Assembly: GCA_029850515.1 (NCBI GenBank)
Contig: JARCRW010000024.1
Coordinates: 1 to 55,323, forward strand
Length of the DNA stretch: 55,323 nucleotides
Origin: Nitrosotalea sp.
GTDB taxonomy: Archaea > Thermoproteota > Nitrososphaeria > Nitrososphaerales > Nitrosopumilaceae
Reading direction: 5' to 3'
Shown here: positions 32,775 to 42,863 of the stretch, piece after piece
How positions within the stretch are numbered: position 1 is the stretch's first letter
Layout: every line of letters begins with the position of its first letter
Program-made: the position numbers and the translations under genes
The notes under the pieces: model-generated
Told to the model about the DNA's origin: nothing
Databases searched by the model: none
The model's input: only the letters and a program-made list of their open reading frames with translations

Positions 32775-34678
32775 GATCTTCCAAGTGTGCGTCCCAAGTC
32801 TGCAAGCGCAGATTTTATTTCATCAACAGATGCCTCATCCTCCAGCGTACTAATATCACCAATTTTTTCATCATGGGCAATTGCTTTGAGCAATCTTCTC
32901 ATTATCTTGCCGCTTCTAGTCTTTGGAAGTTTTTTGACAAAAAACAGTTGGTCAGGTGATGCAATAGGGCCTATTGTCTTTCGTATATGTGTCACAAGAT
33001 CCTCTTTTAGCTGTTGCGTTGGAGTGATACCATTTTTTAGAACTATAAACGCAATGATTGACTCTCCCTTGACCTCGTTCGGTATTCCACACACTGCTGC
33101 TTCTGCAACTGCCTTGTGAGATACAAAACCGCTTTCAATCTCGGCAGTACCAAGTCTGTGACCTGCCACTTTGAGTACATCATCTGCTCGTCCAAGCATC
33201 CAGATGTATCCATCCTTGTCCTGCATTGCATAGTCTCCTGCATAGTACATGTGTTTGTATTTTGACCAATAAACTGTCTTGTACTTTTCATCATCGCCCC
33301 ACAATGTAAGAAGCATTCCAGGCCATGGATTTTCTACTACTAGATATCCCTTGGAATCAGGAGGCACTCGTTTTCCATCATCATCAACAACAGATATGTG
33401 AATTCCTGGTACAGGTCTTGTTGCAGAGCCTGGCTTGAGTCGGATCGTTTCAATCCCAGGAAGTGGTGAGATCATTGCAGCTCCTGTTTCTGTCTGCCAC
33501 CATGTATCAACAATAGGACATTTTTCCTTGCCAATTGTTTTAAAATACCATCTCCAGACCTGCGGGTTAATTGGCTCACCGACTGTTCCAAGCAGTCTCA
33601 AGCTTGTCAAGTTGTTAGAGTTTGGAAGTTTGTCGCCAGACTTCATGAGCATCCTAAGTGTGGTGGGAGTAGTATACAGGATTGTGACACCATACCGTGA
33701 AATAATTTCCCATATTCTTGCAGGAGTTGTATAATCAAGCGCTCCCTCGTACATCACTTGTGTCGCACCATGCATCATCGGTCCATAAACTACATAGCTG
33801 TGACCGGTAACCCATCCAATATCAGCTGTGCAAAAATAAACATCGGAATCACGAATGTCAAAAATCCACTTGAATGTTGCAAAGACATGGGTAAGATATC
33901 CGCCAGTACCATGTAGAACGCCTTTTGGCTTTCCCGTGGTTCCTGAAGTATATAGGATGTAAAGTGGGTGATTGCTGTCAAGCATCTCTGCATCGCATGA
34001 CGGTTCCATGGAATCAACAAACTCGTTCCATTTCTTGTCCTTTGCATTGTATGTGATTTGGTTTCCAGTATGTTCTAGAACGATTACGCTATGTACAAAA
34101 TCAAGACCTTCAATGGCAGCATCTACAATATTTTTTAATTTTATTATGATACCACGTCTTCTTCCACCATCTGCAGTGATTATCACGCTTGACTTAGAAT
34201 CTATAACCCTGTCCCGAATCGACTGTGCACTAAATCCTGAAAATATTACGGTGTGAATGGCACCTATTCTTGCACATGCTAAAAGTGAAATTATCAGCTC
34301 AGGCACCATTGGGAGATAGATTGTTACCCTATCACCTTTTTTGACTCCAAGTTTTTTCAAGGCATTTGCAAGTTTTGCCACTTTGAAAAGCAGGTCTTGA
34401 TATGTAAGCACCCTATGTGAACCATCTTCGCCTTCCCAGAGTATTGCCTTTTTGTACGGGTTTTTCCTTACTGCTACATCCAGTGCATTATATGATGCAT
34501 TGGTCTTACCCCCAACAAACCATCGTGCAAATGGAGGATTCCACTCCAGCGCAGTGTGCCATCGTTCAGACCAGAAAAGATTCTCAGCTTGCGACTCCCA
34601 GAACTTGACACCGTCTTGATTTGCCAAAGCCCTTGTCGTGACATCATCATTTCCAAGGCCAATATCGTATGAATCCAA
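32771..34678 (-). CDS. acs: acetyl-CoA synthetase (AMP-forming)
   Basis: A 635-residue ANL-superfamily enzyme with full Acs architecture: N-terminal SERWHTALEWNPPFARWFVG, AMP-binding YTSGTTGKPKGVLHG, WWQTETGAAMISPLPG, hinge GRADDVLKVAGHRLGTAEIE and the catalytic-Lys segment LPKTRSGKIMRRLLKA (the site often acetylated). It makes acetyl-CoA from acetate, ATP and CoA; a related acyl substrate such as propionate or 3-hydroxypropionate cannot be excluded. The start is TTG 34678; no better in-frame ATG lies upstream. Confidence 0.93.
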   Translation of the reverse strand: MDSYDIGLGNDDVTTRALANQDGVKFWESQAENLFWSERWHTALEWNPPFARWFVGGKTNASYNALDVAVRKNPYKKAILWEGEDGSHRVLTYQDLLFKVAKLANALKKLGVKKGDRVTIYLPMVPELIISLLACARIGAIHTVIFSGFSAQSIRDRVIDSKSSVIITADGGRRRGIIIKLKNIVDAAIEGLDFVHSVIVLEHTGNQITYNAKDKKWNEFVDSMEPSCDAEMLDSNHPLYILYTSGTTGKPKGVLHGTGGYLTHVFATFKWIFDIRDSDVYFCTADIGWVTGHSYVVYGPMMHGATQVMYEGALDYTTPARIWEIISRYGVTILYTTPTTLRMLMKSGDKLPNSNNLTSLRLLGTVGEPINPQVWRWYFKTIGKEKCPIVDTWWQTETGAAMISPLPGIETIRLKPGSATRPVPGIHISVVDDDGKRVPPDSKGYLVVENPWPGMLLTLWGDDEKYKTVYWSKYKHMYYAGDYAMQDKDGYIWMLGRADDVLKVAGHRLGTAEIESGFVSHKAVAEAAVCGIPNEVKGESIIAFIVLKNGITPTQQLKEDLVTHIRKTIGPIASPDQLFFVKKLPKTRSGKIMRRLLKAIAHDEKIGDISTLEDEASVDEIKSALADLGRTLGRS

Positions 34679-34759
34679 TACAAGATTTTAGTGCACATGT
34701 CAAAAAAAAGGTTCGCTCAAATGGATTGGGAGCGAATCCTTCAATCCCAGCAGACTATA

Positions 34760-35581
34760 TTAAGACGATGATATTCGCTTAAGCCAATCTGAATCTTCAG
34801 GGACTTCATCACCATCGGCTCCAATGGCTACAGGCTTTGCTGTCGGTACAGTGGGAATACTAGGACCAACCCCAATGTCAGTAGATATAGGAGTCTTTGG
34901 CTGTGAAGGAGAAGGACTTTCTACCTTTCCAAGATATGAAATGGCTGCTGAATGAACGTCCTGCTTTGGACTTTCTACACGCTCTCCACTCTCAACTGAA
35001 AGATCGTTGATGCGACGTTGGATGTTTGTTATCTCTGCTTTTTCATGTTCGATGTGCTCTATGATTTCAACCGTGTGAGTCTTGACCAAATCAAACTTGG
35101 CATCAGATATCTCGTTGCTCTTGTTTTGCAACTTGGCGTCAAATCGTAGCATCCGAATTGACTTGAGTTGGCCATCAAGTTCTCCGAGTCTTTTCTCAAG
35201 TTTTTCTCTGATCTGCCTCTCGGTCTCATCGAGAGTTAACAATTTCATCTTATATTTTTCATGGATCAGTTCAGCATCCTCTTTCATGTCATCGTTTTCA
35301 GATACGATATCCATCAGGGCACGTATACGACGCATGGTAAGCCCCTTTTCTCGCAACAGTCTCTGGGCATCTAATCTCCATCTAGGGATAAAGATTACAT
35401 ATTGTCCCTGAATGACCAGTTGTTCGAATGCTATCTGCTTGAGTCCTTCAGAACCGCAATCAACACCGACGGTTTGTACACTTCCATCAATGTCGGTTAT
35501 AGTTCCTATTACTTTGCCGATATAGGTACCATACATGTCCTTTACTTGCTTGCCGATAAATTCGATCTCTTCCTTGCTCAT
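34760..35581 (-). CDS. cdvA: cell-division protein CdvA
   Basis: A 273-residue protein with CdvA layout: N-terminal PRC-barrel-like beta domain (EFIGKQVKDMYGTYIGKVIG, residues about 7-75), a long coiled coil (about 85-205, with RQIREKLEKRLGELDGQLKS), a Pro/Ser-rich linker (about 215-255) and a short C-terminal motif EDSDWLKRI that would contact ESCRT-III-like CdvB. CdvA positions the archaeal ESCRT machinery at mid-cell. CdvB and CdvC are not in the window, consistent with scattered cdv genes in this phylum. ATG 35581. Confidence 0.85.
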   Translation of the reverse strand: MSKEEIEFIGKQVKDMYGTYIGKVIGTITDIDGSVQTVGVDCGSEGLKQIAFEQLVIQGQYVIFIPRWRLDAQRLLREKGLTMRRIRALMDIVSENDDMKEDAELIHEKYKMKLLTLDETERQIREKLEKRLGELDGQLKSIRMLRFDAKLQNKSNEISDAKFDLVKTHTVEIIEHIEHEKAEITNIQRRINDLSVESGERVESPKQDVHSAAISYLGKVESPSPSQPKTPISTDIGVGPSIPTVPTAKPVAIGADGDEVPEDSDWLKRISSS

Positions 35582-35701
35582 TGGGTAGGTGTTTTAAATT
35601 TCATATAATCAGCAAAGTGTTAACAAGCTTTTCAGTTTTGGTAAGATCATTTTAGCTAATGATCATGTAAAAATGCAAAAAATACGTAATTTTATAATCA
35701 T

Positions 35702-36007
35702 ATGTCTAGTAATGGTCCAATAATGATTACAAAGGAAGAGTTAGACCAGATACTACACTTTGTCTCCAAGCGCTGGGTAGACATGAGCAGGGATGAAAAA
35801 AACAAGGCGTTTGAAAATATGCCGACAGACTTTTGGATGAATTCCATGGGCGGCACTGCAGGCCCAGGAAAGTGGGTGACAACTTTGATGTATACAGAAG
35901 ATCCACAAGAAGCCGAGTCCTTCAAGGAAGTCTTGCTCCGATGGCAGGCAAAACACAACGCACCAAAGTTGGGACCATCAGATCTGATCCAAATTGGAAA
36001 GAAGTAG
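35702..36007 (+). CDS. hypothetical protein, 101 residues
   Basis: ATG 35702. A soluble acidic/amphipathic protein with conserved-looking segments LDQILHFVSKRWVDMSRDEK and FWMNSMGGTAGPGKWVTTLM; no family recognised. It precedes the ThyX-like gene by 28 nt in the same direction, so co-transcription is likely, and it is divergent from cdvA over a 120-nt promoter region containing the TATA-like tttcatataatc. Confidence 0.7.
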   Translation: MSSNGPIMITKEELDQILHFVSKRWVDMSRDEKNKAFENMPTDFWMNSMGGTAGPGKWVTTLMYTEDPQEAESFKEVLLRWQAKHNAPKLGPSDLIQIGKK

Positions 36008-36035
36008 TTATTATCTACAGTTGGTTTGAACGATA

Positions 36036-37667
36036 ATGTTGTCATCGGAGTTTTCAAGTTTTGAAAAAGAAATTCTTTTGAAACATTTTTCAAATGTTGA
36101 CGATTCAGTATTTGCAATAATCAGTCCCAGACAAGTTGACAGGGGAGCTCTGATGTCAAGATATAGTAGAACGGACAAGAGCATGCGCAAAATTTTCTTG
36201 GACGAGTTTGCAGAAAACGAAAACCGTGGTGAGGAATTTTACAATAAAGTTTTACTAGAATATGGAGATGACTCTGTTGCAGAGCTTGGCGAAGCCCAGA
36301 TTGCAATTGAGGGACTGTCAAATATAGCGGTAAAAAAAATCGAAGACCGCAGAATTGGTTTGTCATATCTTGAAAAATCTTCAAGATACGTAGCATGGGA
36401 TAAAAAAGTAAATGGTGAGTTCAAGTTTCACCGAGAACACGACATAATGAATTCCATATTTGCTGACAAGTATCTTGAAGCATGCAATCTAGATTTTGAG
36501 ATATACTCAAAAAATATCCAGCCAGCGATAAAATACATGATCGAAAGAGAGCCGATAGAGAAACAAAAATTCAGAAACTCCAGTGGAGTAGATGTATCAT
36601 ATTCCAAACTTACAAGTGATGACGAGACAAAGTCTGCAACTAGAATTTACAATGCGACAATTAGAGCCAAGGCACTAGATATTCTCAGGGGAATACTCCC
36701 TGCGTCAACCCTGACAAACGTCGGCATAACTGGAAACGGAAGGGCATTTGAGTACCTGCTTACCATACTATACTCATCAGGACTAGAGGAAGAGAGGATC
36801 CTAGCATGTAAAATTCAGAGAGAGTTGAATACTACAATTAGATCATTTGTAAGAAGAGCAGACGACAATCATGGTAAGATACTTCAGAAATATCTACGTG
36901 ACATCAAGGTCAAGTCATCTACACTTGGAAAAAAATATCTCAAGATAACTAAAACTGCAAATCATGTGGTAGATTTGGTTGACTGGGAACACGAGAAAAA
37001 GGCAGAGGAGAAAATAATTTCTGCGATACTTTACGAACAGTCAGAAGGGGCACCATATAGAGAGATATTGAAACAGGTTAAAAAAATAAAAACACCTGAG
37101 AGGAAAAAAATAATCAAGATATTTTCTAGTTTAAGAAACAATAGGAGACATAGACCAGCACGTGCATTTGAAATGACAGAATACACATTTGATTTTCTTA
37201 CAAATTTTGGAATGTTCCGAGACTTTCACAGACATCGAGTGCTCACACTAGAGCGACAATTGCTTGCAACAAATCACGGATATTTCATGCCAGGTGAGAT
37301 AGAACAACTTGGAATAAAAAAAGACTTTGATGATTGTATGTACAAGTCAAAGGAGGTTTACGATTCCATAAAGTCAAAGATGCCAGAGCAGGCGCAATAT
37401 GTTGTAAACTTTGCATATAACTACCCGTATTTTATGAAACTAAATCTGCGCGAAGCAGTACACCTGATCGAGTTGCGAACTGTTCCACAGGGGCACCAAG
37501 ATTATAGAAAAGTCGCCCAGGAAATGTTCAGGGCAATTAAAAAAGTGCATCCAAACCTGTCCAATATAATCAAGTTTGCAGATATGAAGTCATACAGTCT
37601 TGAGAGACTAGAGGCAGAAAAAAGAATAGAAGAGAAAAGAAAAAACGTGGATAAAAAAATATCATGA
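36036..37667 (+). CDS. tandem ThyX-like (flavin-dependent thymidylate synthase-related) protein
   Basis: A 543-residue protein built of two ThyX-like halves. The first (about 50-250) has [20 protein letters not shown] and [19 protein letters not shown], aligning with the ThyX region around its RHR motif and the Arg-Tyr after it, but with DRR instead of RHR. The second (about 360-520) has [19 protein letters not shown] and [14 protein letters not shown], where RHR is kept, and [13 protein letters not shown], the ThyX C-terminal substrate region. ThyX makes dTMP with FAD and methylene-tetrahydrofolate as a tetramer; a fused double domain with one degenerate copy could be active or repurposed. 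ATG 36036. Confidence 0.75.
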   Translation: MLSSEFSSFEKEILLKHFSNVDDSVFAIISPRQVDRGALMSRYSRTDKSMRKIFLDEFAENENRGEEFYNKVLLEYGDDSVAELGEAQIAIEGLSNIAVKKIEDRRIGLSYLEKSSRYVAWDKKVNGEFKFHREHDIMNSIFADKYLEACNLDFEIYSKNIQPAIKYMIEREPIEKQKFRNSSGVDVSYSKLTSDDETKSATRIYNATIRAKALDILRGILPASTLTNVGITGNGRAFEYLLTILYSSGLEEERILACKIQRELNTTIRSFVRRADDNHGKILQKYLRDIKVKSSTLGKKYLKITKTANHVVDLVDWEHEKKAEEKIISAILYEQSEGAPYREILKQVKKIKTPERKKIIKIFSSLRNNRRHRPARAFEMTEYTFDFLTNFGMFRDFHRHRVLTLERQLLATNHGYFMPGEIEQLGIKKDFDDCMYKSKEVYDSIKSKMPEQAQYVVNFAYNYPYFMKLNLREAVHLIELRTVPQGHQDYRKVAQEMFRAIKKVHPNLSNIIKFADMKSYSLERLEAEKRIEEKRKNVDKKIS

Positions 37668-37994
37668 TACCGTCAATTGAAATTTTTTCTCCTGGCCTAC
37701 AATGATTACACCATTCAATATTATCCATGTCAAGTGTAACTGCCTTGGTAAGATACACTCACCAGTCGGTCACATATTGCCTTGACAGTGGAAGTGCTAA
37801 CCTTGATCTAGTGCCATATCCGATTAAATGATTTTCATACACCTTGGATAAAGTAATTCACGAATAGATATATCGATATCACCTAGCGTGATTGGCATGT
37901 CTTTAGGTATGTCACAACACACACCCAAATTCTTCACCATGAAATTATGGCATACACAATGGCAAACGTGACTTGTACAAGATGTGACTAGAGA
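37668..37994. other. gene-poor stretch between the ThyX-like and DoxX genes
   Basis: No gene of normal size is visible in this 327-nt stretch. On the minus strand one frame (about 37690-37830) reads like decayed protein sequence, with the runs YGTRSRLALPLSRQYVTDW, a TGA, then TLDMDNIEWCNHCRPGEK. That could be a fragment of a lost gene, but evidence is weak. No tRNA-like fold was seen. Confidence 0.3.
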
Positions 37995-38411
37995 TCATTG
38001 TGCAAATCTTGGAATTTTTTTCACTAGATGAGACAATGATATTCTTCCAGGACCCAACACTAGTATGGTTATCAGAATTACAAATGCAAGTAATTCTAGT
38101 TCCAGTCCATTTTTTCCAGAAAATGACTGGAGTTTTTTCAAGTATACCATTACGGCGAGCATCTCTATTGCAAGAAGACTACCTGCAATTCGGGTCAATA
38201 CTCCTACGATAAGCAACACACCTCCAATCAACTCCAACAATCCAATCAATAATGCCATTTCTGAAGGAATGCCAATACTTGAGAAGAATCCTGCAGCACT
38301 GCTATCAAATTTGCCAATACTGTGAACGATAAACATGGCGCCCACCCCAATTCTCAATCCAAAGTGGCTGAGATCATGCAACCTGTGTGTTCTGAGAGCA
38401 GCATCTGCCAT
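37995..38411 (-). CDS. DoxX-family membrane protein
   Basis: A 138-residue protein with four membrane helices and the DoxX signature: LRIGVGAMFIVHSIGKF, IGLLELIGGVLLIVGVLTRI and the C-terminal AFVILITILVLGPGRISL. DoxX proteins associate with quinone/thiosulfate oxidation or redox stress systems in different organisms. Start is ATG 38411, directly abutted by an 18-bp palindrome, so expression is probably controlled by a redox-type regulator. Confidence 0.85.
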   Translation of the reverse strand: MADAALRTHRLHDLSHFGLRIGVGAMFIVHSIGKFDSSAAGFFSSIGIPSEMALLIGLLELIGGVLLIVGVLTRIAGSLLAIEMLAVMVYLKKLQSFSGKNGLELELLAFVILITILVLGPGRISLSHLVKKIPRFAQ

Positions 38412-38429
38412 ATACTAACTACCTAGTAT
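38412..38429. promoter_or_regulatory. palindromic operator before the DoxX gene
   Basis: The inverted repeat ATACTA-N6-TAGTAT lies immediately before the DoxX ATG. Its form resembles ACTA/TAGT operators bound by MarR/HxlR-type redox regulators, which often sit beside DoxX genes. No regulator gene of this family lies next to it here. Confidence 0.5.
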
Positions 38430-38758
38430 GTCAATGCATATTATTTGTTTATACCATTTGTCAAGACATCTACTTGAAAACTCGGCGGTCTTTTCCAAAT
38501 CATAGATTTACACACACATCTGTTTTAGAAAATTAAAATTGCGATAGTGGCATTCATTGTTTTCAATAATTTATTGCCATGTCTTACCTGCATATATTAT
38601 CTGTCATACAGATTTTTTTCTTTCAAGATACATGTGCATCAACCAGGGTCATCATTGATACAACGCTGCGCTTGATTTGACACACCAGACCAAAAGATGA
38701 TTGAAATCAATCCATGATGTAGACTATAGTGATCTCTTTTTTTCATTACAAGACAAAC
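38430..38758. other. intergenic stretch without recognised genes
   Basis: About 330 nt of AT-rich DNA between DoxX and the CcdC-like gene. I see the presumed DoxX promoter at its left edge and nothing else: no open frame above about 30 codons with convincing composition, no tRNA-like structure and no strong repeat. Confidence 0.4.
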
Positions 38759-39286
38759 TCATTGCTGAAAATTTTTCAATTTAGATATCAACCGGAGATT
38801 TCGTCCAGCGAGTGCACCTACACCTAACATCATTATCAAATCTACAACCAGTGTTATTTCAACAGCAAATGAGCTCAAGTGTTTTTGAATACCATACGTA
38901 GCGATGAGATAGTCAGGACCCAGGAAGACATATCCCAAGACAAATCTTGATACCAGTCCCACTAGCCAAATTACATATGGAATATTTCCACCCTTTGCGT
39001 GAATTTTGCCATCATCTTCCTTCCAGACCATTATAGTCTTGTCAACATGCCTGTGTGAGAGGTATGTTGCACCTATCAAGACACCCACATATGCAAAGAC
39101 ATACCAAATGGATACACCCACCTGAAACGAGCTAAATACTGTCAGTATGCTGATAGCAAAATAAGATACCGTTGAAAAAATTATTCTATTTTTGCTAACA
39201 GGCCCTCCTGAAAGTATCTTTCTAAACCTGAAGACCAGTACTATAACAATCATTATAACAAATATCAGAATCTGCGATGTAGGCAT
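38759..39286 (-). CDS. CcdC-like (DUF1453) membrane protein
   Basis: A 175-residue protein from ATG 39286 with about five membrane helices (ILIFVIMIVIVLVFRFRKIL, ISILTVFSSF, VFAYVGVLIGATYLSHRHVD and two near the C-terminus). The order of helices and the loop with YLSHRHVDKTIMVWKEDDGK resemble the CcdC/DUF1453 family, whose function is poorly defined (linked in some bacteria to cytochrome c maturation). Assignment is by look only. Confidence 0.6.
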   Translation of the reverse strand: MPTSQILIFVIMIVIVLVFRFRKILSGGPVSKNRIIFSTVSYFAISILTVFSSFQVGVSIWYVFAYVGVLIGATYLSHRHVDKTIMVWKEDDGKIHAKGGNIPYVIWLVGLVSRFVLGYVFLGPDYLIATYGIQKHLSSFAVEITLVVDLIMMLGVGALAGRNLRLISKLKNFQQ

Positions 39287-39374
39287 TAGCAAATCACCGA
39301 AATTGGGACCATCTATCTCACAAGTTTTTTATTTTGATAGTTTAATCATTTCTTTCTGCCAGCATACAATTGAT

Positions 39375-41384
39375 CTAGTCAAGAGGTAACAACATGTGGA
39401 TCTCAGATCCCTTGCCCTGTCCTTCAGACTCTGCCCATATTTTTCCACCATGTGCCTCGATTATTCCCTTGCATACAACAAGACCTAGTCCAGAGCCACC
39501 ATGCTCCCTTGTTACAGATGTATCTATTTGATAAAACTTGACAAAGATTTGGTCTAGCTTGTTTTTAGATATTCCAATTCCATTATCTTTGACAGTTATT
39601 TTTGCATTTTTTCCGTCTGCATATAACTTTATAAAAATTGTTCCGTTTTCTTTTGGACAGAAATCAATTGCATTACTTAACAGGTTGTTTATGACCTGTT
39701 CAAGTCTCATCGAATCACAGAAGCAAAAAAGATCAGGTTGTAATTGCGTTAACACGTTAATGCCATATTTTTCCATTGTAGGTTTCATGTTTTCAATTAT
39801 TCCATGCACGATATCGGCGAGATTGTGTCTCTCTTTTGATACTCTCAGCTGACCAATCTCAATCTTTTGCACATCCAAAAGATCAGTCATTAGTTTTGAT
39901 AGAGTACGTGCATTTAGTTTTATAATTTCAAGTCTTTGCCTTTGAGCATCAGTTATCTGGCCAAATGCATCTGTAAGTAAAATGTCAACATATCCTTGTA
40001 TTGGCACAAGTGGGGTTTTCAATTCATGTGTTATCATGGTCAAAAATTCTTCTTTTGATTTATCGGTTATGCGCAGCTGTTCATATTGCGCCCGTATGCG
40101 TGCCTCGTTTTCCTCTATCTTTTTTCTTGCATTGTAAAGTTCCGTTATATCTTTGATTATCGTATTGCTTCTCATTTGGTTATCACCTTCATAGAATGTG
40201 GTTGCACTCAACAGTGCCGGAAAGATTGTCCCATTTTTCCGTTTCATCCATACCTCTTTGTTTGTGATGCCCTGACCAGACTTCCACGCGCTAAAGATTT
40301 GCCGCACATTGTCGATGTTTTCCTCTGCAGTATGATCAAAAATTGACATTCCAATGATTTCTTGTTTTTCATATCCTAGATTGAGTGCATAAGCATCATT
40401 GCAGTCAGTAATGTTACCATCATTGTCTATGGTACGCATTAGATCAGGCGATGTATCATAGAGGCTTCGAAATCTTGTTTCAGCTGCTTCAAGTAAAAAA
40501 TTTATTTTTTTTAGATCATTGTACTGTTCGTTTATCTTTTTTTGATCCTGCGCTATTCTAGTTCGTGCTGCATAAATATCAGATATATCCCTAAATGCTA
40601 CGGTCCTTCCAATGAGCTGGCCCTTTTCATCATATAGGTTGTTTCCAGAGAACAGAGTGGGAAATGAACTCCCATCTTTTCTTTTGAGCCAGATTTCGAT
40701 ATTGGATATCATTCCAGACATCCTCCATTCCGTTATTCCTTTTTCTAGATCACCGTAGCTTCTATCAGCAGTATGTTTGAGTATGGAACTTCCTATAATC
40801 TCGTTTTTTTCATATCCCAGATTTTTTGCATATGATTTGTTACAGTTGAGAATTACTCCATTAAGATCAATTGTACGCAAAAGATCAGGAGAGTGTTCAT
40901 AAAGATTCTGATATTTATTTTCTACCACCATTATGGCGTCATATGCTTTTTTGAGTTCATTGTACTTTTTTTCCACTTCTTTTTCTGCACGTTTTGTTTT
41001 TTCCACATAGTCATGTATCAGTGATACATCCTGTATGGTAATGAGGTAAATGTTTGCAGTTTCAATGCCATCCCATATTTTTGCCCCATTGCACAAACCA
41101 AAAAATGTGGTATTGTTCTTTTTGACCAGCTGGATTTCAATCAGTGGGCCTATCCCTTTTTCCCTCATCTCATTGAACCCATCAAATACCGTTTTTTTGT
41201 ATTCTGGCATAACAAAATCAAAACAGGGTTTTCCAACAACCTCGCTTTTTGAATACCCAAAGTGTTCCAACATGCGCTTGTTGGCATCAATGATTATTCC
41301 ATTTTCATCTAGCGTACACACAAGATCTGGTGTCATTTCATAGAATGTCCTATATTTGCGATCTAAGATATGTGGTGGAATCAT
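39375..41384 (-). CDS. soluble histidine kinase with three PAS domains
   Basis: A 669-residue kinase without membrane helices. Three PAS domains are seen at about 10-125 (FYEMTPDLVCTLDENGIIID), 155-275 (LYEHSPDLLRTIDLNGVILN) and 310-425 (LYDTSPDLMRTIDNDGNITD), separated by coiled coils. The phosphoacceptor helix has MITHELKTPLVPIQGYVDIL (His453), and the ATPase domain has NNLLSNAIDFC, DNGIGI and GGSGLGLVVCKG. The kinase core is close in motif to the HAMP kinase at 26 kb. It probably senses a cytoplasmic redox or small-molecule signal. No receiver gene adjoins it. ATG 41384. Confidence 0.92.
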   Translation of the reverse strand: MIPPHILDRKYRTFYEMTPDLVCTLDENGIIIDANKRMLEHFGYSKSEVVGKPCFDFVMPEYKKTVFDGFNEMREKGIGPLIEIQLVKKNNTTFFGLCNGAKIWDGIETANIYLITIQDVSLIHDYVEKTKRAEKEVEKKYNELKKAYDAIMVVENKYQNLYEHSPDLLRTIDLNGVILNCNKSYAKNLGYEKNEIIGSSILKHTADRSYGDLEKGITEWRMSGMISNIEIWLKRKDGSSFPTLFSGNNLYDEKGQLIGRTVAFRDISDIYAARTRIAQDQKKINEQYNDLKKINFLLEAAETRFRSLYDTSPDLMRTIDNDGNITDCNDAYALNLGYEKQEIIGMSIFDHTAEENIDNVRQIFSAWKSGQGITNKEVWMKRKNGTIFPALLSATTFYEGDNQMRSNTIIKDITELYNARKKIEENEARIRAQYEQLRITDKSKEEFLTMITHELKTPLVPIQGYVDILLTDAFGQITDAQRQRLEIIKLNARTLSKLMTDLLDVQKIEIGQLRVSKERHNLADIVHGIIENMKPTMEKYGINVLTQLQPDLFCFCDSMRLEQVINNLLSNAIDFCPKENGTIFIKLYADGKNAKITVKDNGIGISKNKLDQIFVKFYQIDTSVTREHGGSGLGLVVCKGIIEAHGGKIWAESEGQGKGSEIHMLLPLD

Positions 41385-41598
41385 CTTTCCTGTATAGATA
41401 ATGATGCGTTTTTGGTTAATAAAATATTGGTAAGCAGCATAATAGACACCCTAACAGTTTTAGATTCCATACAGGTACGGTACATTCATTCCTTTTAGAT
41501 TTTACTTGGATCAGCGTCTACATATACGACGCGATTTTGCATGTAAAGAATGGTGTTTTTTAAAAAATGTCGATTCTTGCCGCTTCAGGCACAGTGTT

Positions 41599-41790
41599 TT
41601 ATTTTTCGTTTTTCCTGTATTTCTTGCCTGTATTTTTGTCAAAATATATGAATTTACAATTATGATTAGGACAGTGAAGTATGCCAGAGCCCATATCAAA
41701 CTCTATTAGTATGGCATCACAATCAGGGCAATTCGGTGTCAATGGATATAGTCCGGGACTTGTGTTTAAAAGACTAGCTAATTTTCTCAC
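41599..41790 (-). CDS. small zinc-finger protein, 63 residues
   Basis: ATG 41790 starts a 63-residue basic protein with two Cys pairs: NCPDCDAILIEFD and LHCPNHNCKFIYFDKNTGKK (Cys21, 24, 40, 45), a small zinc-ribbon arrangement. The C-terminus is Lys-rich. Function not known; nucleic-acid binding is plausible. The stretches 41385-41598 and 41791-42021 on either side show no further convincing gene. Confidence 0.6.
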   Translation of the reverse strand: MRKLASLLNTSPGLYPLTPNCPDCDAILIEFDMGSGILHCPNHNCKFIYFDKNTGKKYRKNEK

Positions 41791-42021
41791 TAGATGTCAA
41801 AAACAGGTCATCATTGGTACTACACTAATTTCAGAATGAACGAACACATTCTTTTCAATGTATACGTCATATGTAATATTGCAGATTCTCTACTGGCGGT
41901 AAATGTTCTCAGGGTTAAAACCCCCCAGAACAACCGCTTGAATCTGTTATTTTTTGCACCATGTCAAGTAGAATTTTTTCCAAGAAAGACTCTTTATTTG
42001 TCCATTTGATAATGTGATACA

Positions 42022-42759
42022 TTGGACATTTTCCAGTGCCATGAAATACTTGGTCTCAAACAAGGTGCGTCAATACCAGAGATAAAACAGGCATACAGAG
42101 AGATGGCATTACTATATCATCCCGACAAGAATTCCACTGAAGGAAGTGAGGTAAGATTTAGTCAGATTTCAGAAGCGTATCAAACTCTGCGAATGCAAAA
42201 TAAAAAACATGACAAAATTATACAAAAATTTGATGACATCTACCCGGAGGATGCAGTATCATCATACAATCAGGCCCAGACACTTGTTGCAAAACACCAG
42301 TACGAGGAGGCAATCACATTCTATGACAAAGCATTGGAACGATTACCCCGGTACGCAAATGCCTGGCTCAAAAAAGGTGATGCATTAGACCAATTGAAAA
42401 GACATGCGGATGCGCTTTATTGTTACGGCAAGGTTTTGCAGATTAATCCTGAATCAGTAGATGCATGGAATCTCCAAGGGATATGCCTGTCAGATCTCAA
42501 AAAATATGAAGAAGCACTAGAGTCTTTTGACGAGGCAACTGTACTTGACCCTACACATGGACCTGCGTGGAACTTTAAGGGAGTCTGCTTTTTCATGTTA
42601 GGAAGACCTGAGATGGCACTTGATTGTTTTGAGAGGGCAACAAAATTTCATCCTGAATTTGTAGTTGCGTGGCATAACAAGGGAAGTGTGTTGATGAAGA
42701 TGGGGCGAAAAAAAGAGGCTGAAAAATGCTACGAAAAAGAAAAAAAGATAAAACAGTAG
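42022..42759 (+). CDS. DnaJ-domain protein with TPR repeats
   Basis: A 245-residue protein. Residues 5-60 form a J-domain (HEILGLKQGASIPEIKQAYR, with the HPD tripeptide in LLYHPDKNSTEG) that would stimulate an Hsp70/DnaK ATPase. From about residue 85 to the end there are four to five TPR repeats (AITFYDKALERLPRYANAWL, ALYCYGKVLQINPESVDAWN, ALESFDEATVLDPTHGPAWN). J-TPR fusions act as client or partner-specific co-chaperones. Start TTG 42022 gives the J-domain its full first helix. Confidence 0.88.
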   Translation: MDIFQCHEILGLKQGASIPEIKQAYREMALLYHPDKNSTEGSEVRFSQISEAYQTLRMQNKKHDKIIQKFDDIYPEDAVSSYNQAQTLVAKHQYEEAITFYDKALERLPRYANAWLKKGDALDQLKRHADALYCYGKVLQINPESVDAWNLQGICLSDLKKYEEALESFDEATVLDPTHGPAWNFKGVCFFMLGRPEMALDCFERATKFHPEFVVAWHNKGSVLMKMGRKKEAEKCYEKEKKIKQ

Positions 42760-42863
42760 ACTGGTAAATCTGATTTCACCGATGTGTTCATGCAGAGATA
42801 TGAATAGATGTTTGAAGATCGTGTAAATGAAAAAAAATTTTTAGAAGTTTATTTTCTGTTTTG

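Noticed and set aside
37570-37758. 62-codon minus-strand frame overlapping the end of the ThyX-like gene
   Set aside because: Most of it is antisense Phe/Leu-rich shadow of the Lys/Arg-rich ThyX tail; only its first 25 residues (with CNHC) look protein-like, noted as a possible decayed fragment.
41794-42009. 71-codon plus-strand frame before the DnaJ-TPR gene
   Set aside because: Random-looking composition (many Asn, Phe, Leu, Cys without pattern), no domain, and no promoter sign.
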